Positions 6,745 to 12,403 of a stretch of 12,403 nt of DNA are shown here, one piece after another. The stretch covers positions 50,231-62,633 of the forward strand of contig NVSY01000010.1 in assembly GCA_002401385.1 (NCBI GenBank). Direction: 5' to 3'. The stretch's first letter is position 1. Each line of letters begins with the position of its first letter. The translations under genes and the position numbers were made by a program. Source of the DNA: Flavobacteriaceae bacterium (GTDB taxonomy: Bacteria; Bacteroidota; Bacteroidia; Flavobacteriales; Flavobacteriaceae). The notes below the pieces were generated by a model. That model was not told where the DNA came from and did no database searches. It saw only the letters and a list, made by a program, of their open reading frames with translations.

Positions 6745-8646
6745 ATGAAAACCACTTTATTTTTCACCTCCATTTTTATTTTTTTATCATTACAAACCTT
6801 AAAAGCTCAAAACAAATTTGATATTGTTTTTCCGCAGGCAAACAGAGATGAAGTATGCCAAAGCTGTACCCGAATTTTTCAACAGAAACCTAAAGAAGTA
6901 AAATTTTCAATAGTAAAAGATAAAGCCAATAACCTCTATTTTGAGGTAAACAACAAACAATGGTTTAATCAGCTTTTTAAAAATTCAGGAGATGGTATTG
7001 CTATAGATGTAGTTACCAAAGAACGCTATGACTGCATGGAGGCTACACCTGAAGCAAGCCAAATTAGAGGAGAGTTATTACGACCTGTTTATTCAGCTGT
7101 TTTAAAAAAGAAATTAAGACCTTCTCCTCAAGGAAAAAATAGGTTCAGAACACGAGTAGGAAAACTTTCTGCTTCCTATACAGGTAAAGATGTGGAATTC
7201 AACATTCTTTTTTTAAGTAATAAAAATTTATGCAGATACCAAACCATTTTCAATTTACAAGCATACCAATGGGGACTTTTAGATATGGGAATGTATTTAG
7301 ATTCGCTTACCTATAAGACTAAATTAAACGCACTAGCTGATAAGGAGAGTTTTACACTTAAACATAAAAACTTACAATTCACCATTCCATTTGAGAAAAA
7401 TAAGTCGAACTATTCCCAAGAAGATATAAAACCCTTGTACGACTCTCTTAGACTAACAGACTATTATATAAAAAAAATAAACATTCGTGCCTACTCTTCT
7501 GTTGAAGGGAATTTGGAACGAAATTTGGAACTGCAAGAACAACGCGCCAATAGCATTGTATCTGCATTGCAAACTTTTCAAAAACCAACAATTATTACTG
7601 AGGTTTCCTCTTCTGAAAATTGGGTGGAATTTTTAAATGATATTAGTAATACGGAACATGAACAACTAAAAAACCAGAAAAAGGCTGTCATTAAATCTAA
7701 ATTAAATGCAGGTCTTTCCAATACTTTAGAACACATTCTTAAAAATCATAGAAAAGCGGTAATTAATCTAGAATTAGAAAAAATAGATAGGTATAAGGAT
7801 AAGAATATAAGTATGCTTATAAAACTTTTTAACGAAGTTCTAGGTCAAGAGAAAGTAGATGAAGCTATCGAAATTCAAAATTCTATTTTTGAAAAATTAA
7901 AAGACAAACAAACCGACCCTAATGTTCTAAATCAAATGAACATCCCTCGCCAATTAAAATATACACTCTTCTTCAATAAAAATGCTGCATTTAGGTATTT
8001 AATGAACGAACGTAATTTACTAATAGCCTATGGAGAATTACAAGATCTGGAAAAACTGGCTCCTAAAAATGGTAAGGTTAAATACAATTTAGCAGCATTA
8101 AAATTTACAATTTGGAAGCATAATGTACAATCAGTAAATGAACAAAATTTTAAAAAACAGATTCTGACACTTAAGAACTATGGCATTTCAAAAGCCTTAG
8201 TTAATAGAATGTTGGTAAATTACCATATTGTTAAAAGCGAAAAATACCTACGTAAACAAGATTATGTAAACAAAGATAAATCTGTGGACTACATCTATGC
8301 CAACTACAAAAATGTTCCGCTAACAGATTATGATTATTTAAGTTTGGCACAATTCCTCGCCTACTATTCTAATATTGATAAGGCTGTGAATATATTAGCC
8401 AACAAAGTAAAAAGTATTGATGTTATTGAAAATTTACTTTTTTACTATCTCAACTTAACTTTAATAGACAAGGAGTTAACCAAAACAACAGATTACAGAA
8501 CCATTATGCTAAATGCCCTAAATATGAACAAAACAAGGTTTTGTTCCATTTTTAACGCTTTAGAAGATGGCGGAGTAACTTTTCAATTGCTGGAAGACGA
8601 TTTTTTAAGAGAAACCTATTGTGAAAATTGCAATGACCAAAAATAG
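6745..8646 (+). CDS. Secreted 633-residue protein with OmpA-like segment
   Basis: The N-terminus is a signal peptide (MKTTLFFTSIFIFLSLQTLKAQ, cleavage near residue 21). A CQSC pair follows at residues 38-41, and a CENC pair sits near the C-terminus (626-629). Residues ~240-277 (INIRAYSSVEGN to QRANSIVSALQ) carry the OmpA-type pattern of a beta-strand ending in YSSVEG, then N..L...RA..I...L. This resembles the peptidoglycan-binding fold, but the rest of that domain is not evident. The last ~250 residues are helical and could form TPR-like repeats. The location is the periplasm or cell surface. It is followed by no E element and preceded by no repeat B boundary, so it may be a resident gene between two cassette arrays. 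No family name is assigned. Confidence 0.85.
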   Translation: MKTTLFFTSIFIFLSLQTLKAQNKFDIVFPQANRDEVCQSCTRIFQQKPKEVKFSIVKDKANNLYFEVNNKQWFNQLFKNSGDGIAIDVVTKERYDCMEATPEASQIRGELLRPVYSAVLKKKLRPSPQGKNRFRTRVGKLSASYTGKDVEFNILFLSNKNLCRYQTIFNLQAYQWGLLDMGMYLDSLTYKTKLNALADKESFTLKHKNLQFTIPFEKNKSNYSQEDIKPLYDSLRLTDYYIKKINIRAYSSVEGNLERNLELQEQRANSIVSALQTFQKPTIITEVSSSENWVEFLNDISNTEHEQLKNQKKAVIKSKLNAGLSNTLEHILKNHRKAVINLELEKIDRYKDKNISMLIKLFNEVLGQEKVDEAIEIQNSIFEKLKDKQTDPNVLNQMNIPRQLKYTLFFNKNAAFRYLMNERNLLIAYGELQDLEKLAPKNGKVKYNLAALKFTIWKHNVQSVNEQNFKKQILTLKNYGISKALVNRMLVNYHIVKSEKYLRKQDYVNKDKSVDYIYANYKNVPLTDYDYLSLAQFLAYYSNIDKAVNILANKVKSIDVIENLLFYYLNLTLIDKELTKTTDYRTIMLNALNMNKTRFCSIFNALEDGGVTFQLLEDDFLRETYCENCNDQK

Positions 8647-8781
8647 TTACAAGATAAAGTGTAAATTAAAAATAATCGTACAATGGTATATTGATATAAA
8701 TGAAAACGATTTACCAACAATGGCTGAAAAAAATGCTAAATTAAAATGATTAGAAAAATCCGATAAACATATAAGCCGTGG

Positions 8782-8946
8782 TCACCCTAGCTTAAATCCA
8801 TAAAAATATTTATATTTTTTAATAATCCAATTTCTCCTGCACAAACAACAGGTCTTACTTATTTCTAAATATTGTACGGCCTACTGGTGGACGCGACGTG
8901 ATATAACTATTCTTATGAGCGTTAGCGAGTAATCGGTAGCGCTGCG
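8782..8946. repeat. MITE core, copy A2 (left end missing)
   Basis: From TCACCCTAG to GAGTAATCGGTAGC this matches 2061-2221 closely, including TAAAAATATTTATATTTTTT, TTTCTCCTGCACAA and GAGCGTTAGCGAGTAATCGG. The left terminal inverted repeat seen at 2006-2038 is not clearly present here. The right end keeps GAGCGTTAGCGAGTAATCGGTAGC but then diverges instead of running into GGGGGATAAG. Unlike copy A1, it is separated from repeat B by about 640 bp holding two small genes. Confidence 0.75.
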
Positions 8947-8988
8947 GTTATTCGTGTGCCATCTGGGGGCGGAATCTGAATGCATATT

Positions 8989-9192
8989 TCATGATTTTGA
9001 CTTTCTTCTTGTTGGATACATGACTTGCTGCTCTTTGAATTGACTGATTTCCTTTCTAAGTGTCTTATTGATGTTTTGAATCAAATTATTCTGGAATTTC
9101 ATGATTCCTAATAAATCGTGCATTGCATTTAGGTTCTCCAATTGTTTGTAGACAATCTCCTCTAAATCTGCTTTGGTGTATCTTTTACTCAT
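8989..9192 (-). CDS. Small basic helical protein, divergent partner of the XRE regulator (orf67)
   Basis: A 67-residue protein starting MSKRYTKADLEEI. It has one long amphipathic helical stretch (IVYKQLENLNAMHDLLGI, then IQNINKTLRKEISQF) and a basic tail (YPTRRKSKS). No family is recognised; a coiled-coil or DNA-binding accessory is plausible. The frame is open to an ATG at 9261, but that longer start is rejected. A consensus promoter TTTG-N19-TAGATTTG (9262 down to 9232) would overlap the extra codons and puts transcription near 9226, leaving a ~33-nt leader before the ATG at 9192. The gene is divergent from the XRE gene with 139 bp between start codons. A regulator and its controlled partner is the usual meaning of that layout. 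Confidence 0.7.
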   Translation of the reverse strand: MSKRYTKADLEEIVYKQLENLNAMHDLLGIMKFQNNLIQNINKTLRKEISQFKEQQVMYPTRRKSKS

Positions 9193-9231
9193 AACATTAT
9201 ACTTTATAAATATATCTTTAGACTTTCTATA

Positions 9232-9262
9232 CAAATCTAATGATAATCTATAGAAATTCAAA
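9232..9262 (-). promoter_or_regulatory. Consensus Bacteroidota promoter for orf67
   Basis: Read on the minus strand, TTTG (9262-9259) is followed by 19 bases and then TAGATTTG (9239-9232). This is an exact match to the Bacteroidota -33/-7 consensus TTTG-N19-TAnnTTTG. It fixes the start of the minus-strand gene at 9192. It is the clearest promoter in the window. Confidence 0.7.
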
Positions 9263-9331
9263 ACAATACTTTAGTTTTTCTATATTTTTCTTTAATCAAC
9301 CTATATTTACGGATATAAATTCGAAAGTATC

Positions 9332-9550
9332 ATGACTTCCTTAGGACTATATCTTACTAAAAAATCTGTGAATAGAGCAATGGTTTCCAGACGAACAGGA
9401 ATCAGTCAAGCTCGATTATCTCAATTGACCTCAAATGAATCAACCAAGCTTAGAGCAGATGAATTATATCTGATTGCTTTGGCAATTGATATTGATCCAG
9501 GGGAAATGTTTAAAGATGTATTTAGCAATTTGAAATTGGACAATGATTAG
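9332..9550 (+). CDS. XRE (Cro/C1-type) helix-turn-helix transcriptional regulator
   Basis: A 72-residue single-domain regulator. The helix-turn-helix covers about residues 12-57: NRAMVSRRTGISQARLSQLT is the recognition region, followed by LRADELYLIALAIDIDPGEMF, the usual fourth and fifth helices of the Cro/C1 fold. There is no extra ligand or peptidase domain. It lies divergent to orf67 and 32 bp before repeat B copy 3, so this three-part block may be the regulatory module of the repeat family. A plausible but weak promoter is TATATTTA (9302-9309), placed to give a very short leader. Autorepression and control of the divergent gene are inferred. Confidence 0.88.
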   Translation: MTSLGLYLTKKSVNRAMVSRRTGISQARLSQLTSNESTKLRADELYLIALAIDIDPGEMFKDVFSNLKLDND

Positions 9551-9582
9551 GAAATGAACTCATTGATGTTCAGCTAAAAGTA

Positions 9583-9860
9583 GGGGATAAGCTCTAAATA
9601 ATAATGAGCCATCATTTTTATAACGTATTGCATATTAACTAGCATACTTACTAGTTAATTAATTTACACCCGTTTTACTTGTTGTTAATTGTCTGTAAAT
9701 AAAGGGAGTTAAAACGTGCGTATAACATAAATTTATCTATTTTTGAAAGGAGAGGTACTTTGTATGACCTTTTTTATAAATAGTTTTAATAATACCCCTG
9801 TATAGTAGATAATGGATATACCGTCAAGTTTAAGGTTTCTATTGTGGATATACAGGTGTT
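9583..9860 (+). repeat. Repeat B, copy 3
   Basis: From ATGAGCCATC on this copy is almost identical to copy 2, with the same hairpin, TATTTTTG (9738-9745), AAAGGAGAGG, first mini-ORF (9764-9805) and end block. The second mini-ORF (9812-9862) stops exactly at the boundary. After GGTGTT (9855-9860) the sequence AGTACCAATTAGAA leads into the ATG of the secreted-protein cargo. It starts 32 bp after the XRE stop codon with GGGGATAAG, the same left edge as copies 1 and 2. Confidence 0.92.
9764..9805 (+). CDS. Possible 13-codon leader peptide within repeat B copy 3
   Basis: Encodes MTFFINSFNNTPV behind AAAGGAGAGG. It is the counterpart of 5752-5796, with the first nine residues identical. Expression is unproven. 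Confidence 0.3.
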   Translation: MTFFINSFNNTPV

Positions 9861-9879
9861 AGTACCAATTAGAAAAAAA

Positions 9880-10740
9880 ATGAAGAGCATAATAATACTA
9901 TTTACGATATTAACATTTGGAAACATTTATTCCCAAACTGATAGAAACGGAAATCCTGTTTTTAATTCAATCATTACGAATGAACAAAAATTTGAGGACT
10001 TCAATTTGGTTTCTAATTATTACACCCTGAAAAACAATATTGAAAACAAGAATTCGTCAGTTTTTGTTACAGAAAACCCATCACTTTACGAAATTGAAAA
10101 ATTTGCAACGGAACTATCATCTGATTTTTTCCTAATTACGAAAGAACAACAGATGTCAAATCTGATTTTAATTGTTAACGAACCTCAAATGGCTTTTGTA
10201 GTTATAAATTTGGCGACTAATAAACAATCTGAATTTGATTTTAAGTTAAATGGAGATATTACAGAAAATCGAGCAAATGAAATAATTAAAGGGAAATACG
10301 ATTCTGATGCAAAAATAAAAAAAGGAAAATTATATTTTAATAAGAAAAAATTTAAAATAATTTCCTCCAAAGACATAAATAAGGCTGTTCTATCGCTTAT
10401 AAGTAAACAAGGCTTGGGGAAAACAAATCCTTCAGACATAAAAATGCCATCTCAAGAGGAATTGAAAAACATAATATTAATTGAAACAAAAAAAGGCGGA
10501 CAACTTGATTACTTTACAGAAATAAAGGGAAAAGAAAATGACGGAATACAAATTAAGCCAGGAGTTTTCAGTACAAAATTGGGGATTGCACTTTATAAAT
10601 GGGGACGAGCAACATTTGAAAATGGAGTAAATACACTTGAAGATTCCTATAAGATTTTTGCAGAATTCAAAGGGCGTGAATTAAACCGAAAAGAAAAAGA
10701 CTATATCAAACTCGGATTCAATAAAGAATTGGAGAAGTAA
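9880..10740 (+). CDS. Secreted protein, unknown function, first cargo of array 3
   Basis: A 286-residue protein starting MKSIIILFTILTFGNIYSQ, a clear signal peptide with cleavage after YSQ. The frame is also open from a GTG at 9844 inside repeat B, but that would bury the signal sequence behind twelve residues, so the ATG at 9880 is preferred. The mature protein is lysine-rich with no recognised domain. One stretch (MSNLILIVNEPQMAFVVINL) looks like a beta-rich core, and the C-terminal part (LGIALYKWGRATFENGVNT) is more helical. No lipobox cysteine follows the signal, so it is predicted soluble in the periplasm or exported. It is followed by element E4 six bases after the stop. The role is unknown. 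Confidence 0.82.
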   Translation: MKSIIILFTILTFGNIYSQTDRNGNPVFNSIITNEQKFEDFNLVSNYYTLKNNIENKNSSVFVTENPSLYEIEKFATELSSDFFLITKEQQMSNLILIVNEPQMAFVVINLATNKQSEFDFKLNGDITENRANEIIKGKYDSDAKIKKGKLYFNKKKFKIISSKDINKAVLSLISKQGLGKTNPSDIKMPSQEELKNIILIETKKGGQLDYFTEIKGKENDGIQIKPGVFSTKLGIALYKWGRATFENGVNTLEDSYKIFAEFKGRELNRKEKDYIKLGFNKELEK

Positions 10741-10745
10741 CTGGT

Positions 10746-10933
10746 GCTAACAAAGTATAAAAAATAATAAGGGTTAAGTGTCAAACCCAAAGTTGGTACA
10801 TTTTTACAAAGTCCGCCAAATTTAAAATTTGACGGTTAAAAGAAAAATAACGGTAAAATTGTTAAATTTGGCTAAGTACTAAATCCGAAAAGTAAGTACA
10901 TTTCAATCCCTTACTATTCTTACACAAAACGTT
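10746..10933 (+). repeat. Element E4: long inverted-repeat cassette-end site (diverged member)
   Basis: The outer arms at 10760-10773 (ending AATAATAAGGG) and 10908-10921 (starting CCCTTACTATT) pair at 12 of 14 positions and extend across a bulge. The central hairpin is CCGCCAAAT-TTAAA-ATTTGACGG (10813-10835). ATTTGGCTAAGTAC occurs at 10866-10879, as in the other members. The primary sequence differs from E1-E3 but the layout and the AACGTTGGTAA end are the same. The next ATG is 16 nt after the end. Confidence 0.68.
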
Positions 10934-10949
10934 GGTAATAATTTGAAGA

Positions 10950-11174
10950 ATGACGATTATAGAGAACATTGCACAGATATTATTCATTGGAATCGTAATA
11001 TTTATTTGGAACAAATACGCAGTTCGAAATTTGATTAAGGAAGTCGTGGAGAAAAATCCAAAAAATGAATGGTTAGCCAATAATCAAACTATAATTACCA
11101 AAGGATCTGAAGGGTTTTATTGGGCAGGTTATGGGATGTTTATTATCTCCATTTTATTATCAAACTTTAAATAA
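10950..11174 (+). CDS. Small inner-membrane protein with two predicted helices
   Basis: A 74-residue protein with hydrophobic segments at residues ~7-19 (AQILFIGIVIFIW) and ~57-71 (WAGYGMFIISILL). They flank a charged middle (KEVVEKNPKNEW). No family is recognised. The ATG lies 16 nt after the AACGTT end of E4, the same spacing seen at the DUF4262 gene. The stop is 7 nt before the SUKH gene, so the two are probably co-transcribed and translationally close. Small two-helix proteins next to SUKH genes may be immunity partners, but that is a guess. Confidence 0.7.
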   Translation: MTIIENIAQILFIGIVIFIWNKYAVRNLIKEVVEKNPKNEWLANNQTIITKGSEGFYWAGYGMFIISILLSNFK

Positions 11175-11181
11175 ATATGCA

Positions 11182-11574
11182 ATGCCATTTCCTGTAAACG
11201 AGAAGTATATAATTGAAACAGAATCCGAAATGAAAATAAAATTTCCAAATGAATTCAAAAACCGAATGATGAAATCAAATGGTGGCGAATTGTCAACGGA
11301 AGAATATGAATTTGAACTTTTTCCTTTTTTTGACAAGTCTGACCGAAAAAGAATAAGCAGAACTTGTAATCACATTGGACTTGAAACGAAAAATGCAAGA
11401 GAATGGAATGGATTTCCTGAAAACGGAATAGCAATAGGTTCAGACGGAATTGGAAATTTAATTATATTGACTCATAACGGAAACAGAATTCTGACTGACA
11501 ATGTTTATTTCTGGAATCACGAAATCGGACAAATAGAAAAAATTGCAGAATCGATTAATGAACTTGACGAATAA
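11182..11574 (+). CDS. SMI1/KNR4 (SUKH) family protein
   Basis: A 130-residue cytoplasmic protein with the SUKH pattern: FPNEFKNRMMKSNGGE near residue 22 (the 'lP..yk.f....NGG' block), ELFPFF, then GIAIGSDGIGNLIIL in the middle and WNHE near the C-terminus. SUKH proteins are commonly immunity proteins of polymorphic toxin systems; no toxin is present here. The frame is open back to an ATG at 11131, but that overlaps the upstream gene, and the ATG at 11182 gives a normal N-terminus (MPFPVNEKY) 7 nt after the upstream stop. The lipoprotein gene begins 5 nt after its stop, so the three genes form one operon without an E element between them. Confidence 0.85.
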   Translation: MPFPVNEKYIIETESEMKIKFPNEFKNRMMKSNGGELSTEEYEFELFPFFDKSDRKRISRTCNHIGLETKNAREWNGFPENGIAIGSDGIGNLIILTHNGNRILTDNVYFWNHEIGQIEKIAESINELDE

Positions 11575-11579
11575 AAAAA

Positions 11580-12185
11580 ATGAAAAACATAATAATATTA
11601 ATAGTTTTTATTTTAATTTCTTGTAAAACTGAGCAAAAATCTGAAAAAGTAACTCAATCAGAACAGAGTACTTTATTACAAAAAAAGGAAAAAGAACCTA
11701 TAGAAAAGGGAGCTTCTAATTACACTGAATTAGATAGTATTTGGGTGGATAGAATATTTAAGAATACTCCTCTGACTTCAGAGAATGGTAAATTATACCA
11801 AGGATATAAATCCAAAGTTTATGGAATGACATCTGACTCAATAAATAATAAAAAGCTTAATACTTATATTAAGAAAGTAGGTATAGAGGACGGAAGTCTT
11901 TCTGAAATATACGTTGTTCTACTCTCTGAAAACGGAGAAGAATTATATGATTTAAAATGGATTGGAAATAATGGACAGGTAGCTGAATGTGAAATGAATA
12001 CTGAATTTCATTCTATCGAAAATGGTTTGATTGCTAACTATTCCTTTAACTGCTTTGATGGTTATGATGAAACGTTAGATAAAGAGTTTATGGTTGATAA
12101 AATAACTATATCCAAAATAATAGTTGAACAAAATTCATTGATTATTAAAAGAGATACACTAACAAAAAAAAATGCGATAAATTAA
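11580..12185 (+). CDS. Lipoprotein, unknown function
   Basis: A 201-residue protein with signal MKNIIILIVFILISC and lipobox cysteine at residue 15, followed by KTEQKSEK and a ~35-residue polar linker typical of surface or periplasmic lipoproteins. The folded part (from LDSIWVDRIF) contains LSEIYVVLLSENGEELYDLKW and later CFDGYDE. No family is recognised. It starts 5 nt after the SUKH gene, so the two are very likely co-transcribed. It ends with no E element visible in the next 80 bases. Confidence 0.82.
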   Translation: MKNIIILIVFILISCKTEQKSEKVTQSEQSTLLQKKEKEPIEKGASNYTELDSIWVDRIFKNTPLTSENGKLYQGYKSKVYGMTSDSINNKKLNTYIKKVGIEDGSLSEIYVVLLSENGEELYDLKWIGNNGQVAECEMNTEFHSIENGLIANYSFNCFDGYDETLDKEFMVDKITISKIIVEQNSLIIKRDTLTKKNAIN

Positions 12186-12265
12186 TGATTAGAACAATAA
12201 GACAAATATTTTAACAAACCGATTTTCCAGTCGCACAAATCATATTCAAACTCGTTGAACACTTT

Positions 12266-12403
12266 ATGATTAAAAAGAATAAGACCTCTTCTAGTTTTTT
12301 AAGTTTTATTACAATTTTAATGACTTTAATAATTGTTAGTTGTTCTAACTGGAGTAATCATGAAAATGAGAGAATTATTACAAAAATTCGTATTTCGAAA
12401 GAT
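12266..12403 (+). CDS. Partial lipoprotein, cut by the right edge
   Basis: ATG at 12266 opens a frame of 46 codons to the window end without a stop. It starts MIKKNKTSSSFLSFITILM and reaches IIVSCSNWSNHE, giving a basic start, hydrophobic core and lipobox IVSC. The upstream gap holds TCGTTGAACAC just before the start, which may be another cassette boundary, but the evidence there is thin. Confidence 0.65.
   Translation, partial: MIKKNKTSSSFLSFITILMTLIIVSCSNWSNHENERIITKIRISKD

Noticed and set aside
8633-8749. 38-codon frame overlapping the end of the OmpA-like gene (MTKNSYKIKCKL...)
   Set aside because: It looks protein-like in composition but has no recognisable family, leader or partner. 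It may be a remnant of a longer C-terminus or chance.
9193-9261. 23-residue N-terminal extension of orf67
   Set aside because: A perfect TTTG-N19-TAGATTTG promoter overlaps it, placing the transcript start downstream of the extra codons.
2227-9860. Reading repeat B as a CRISPR or IS element
   Set aside because: There are only three copies, each 280 bp and kilobases apart, with no spacers, transposase or terminal inverted repeats of their own.
3141-10933. Calling the E elements true integron attC sites
   Set aside because: The ends do not fit the classical GTTRRRY/RYYYAAC core cleanly, the elements are longer than typical attC sites, and no integrase is visible. Only the layout is similar.
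10862-11080. Minus-strand open frame of 72 codons
   Set aside because: It is antisense to the end of E4 and the two-helix membrane gene, which has the expected spacing from the E4 end.

Overview
The window comes from a low-GC member of the Bacteroidota, most likely a flavobacterium. The evidence is an outer-membrane beta-barrel/TonB-receptor-type protein with a carboxypeptidase-regulatory-like N-domain, several short Bacteroidota-style lipoproteins, start codons mostly without Shine-Dalgarno sequences, and one textbook Bacteroidota promoter (TTTG-N19-TAnnTTTG) on the minus strand near 9232-9262. No RNA gene, CRISPR array, transposase or integrase is visible.

Layout. Bases 1-1887 (minus) are the first 629 codons of an outer-membrane beta-barrel receptor that runs off the left edge. 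Upstream of it lie a 12-bp-stem hairpin (1951-1979) and a roughly 225-bp MITE-like element with 33-nt imperfect terminal inverted repeats (2006-2230). From there to the right edge nearly everything is on the plus strand and looks like an accessory island made of single-gene units. A roughly 280-bp repeat (here 'repeat B') occurs three times, at 2227-2505, 5571-5850 and 9583-9860. Each copy stops at the same bases (GGTGTT), just upstream of a different, unrelated gene: a hypothetical protein, a lipoprotein and a secreted protein. Genes are followed by 180-200-bp elements (here 'element E': 3141-3336, 4106-4288, 6383-6583, 10746-10933). The ends of each E are complementary to one another, each has internal hairpins, and each ends in ACGT(T), usually 15-25 nt before the next start codon.

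Cargo. Array 1: hypothetical (2501-3130), DUF4262-like protein (3352-4092), DUF4238-like protein (4313-5407). Array 2: lipoprotein (5890-6366). Then comes a larger secreted protein with an OmpA-like segment (6745-8646), which may be resident chromosome. Next is a second copy of the MITE core (8782-8946), a divergent pair of small genes (orf67 and an XRE regulator), and the third repeat B with array 3: secreted protein (9880-10740), two-helix membrane protein (10950-11174), SMI1/KNR4 (SUKH) protein (11182-11574), lipoprotein (11580-12185) and a partial lipoprotein (from 12266).

Interpretation, offered as inference: repeat B behaves like a promoter-bearing insertion platform and the E elements like the folded end-sites of mobile one-gene cassettes, resembling integron attI and attC in layout but not in detailed sequence. 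Some cargo (SUKH, DUF4262 with an Imm33-like tail, small lipoproteins) fits an orphan immunity or defence-gene collection.
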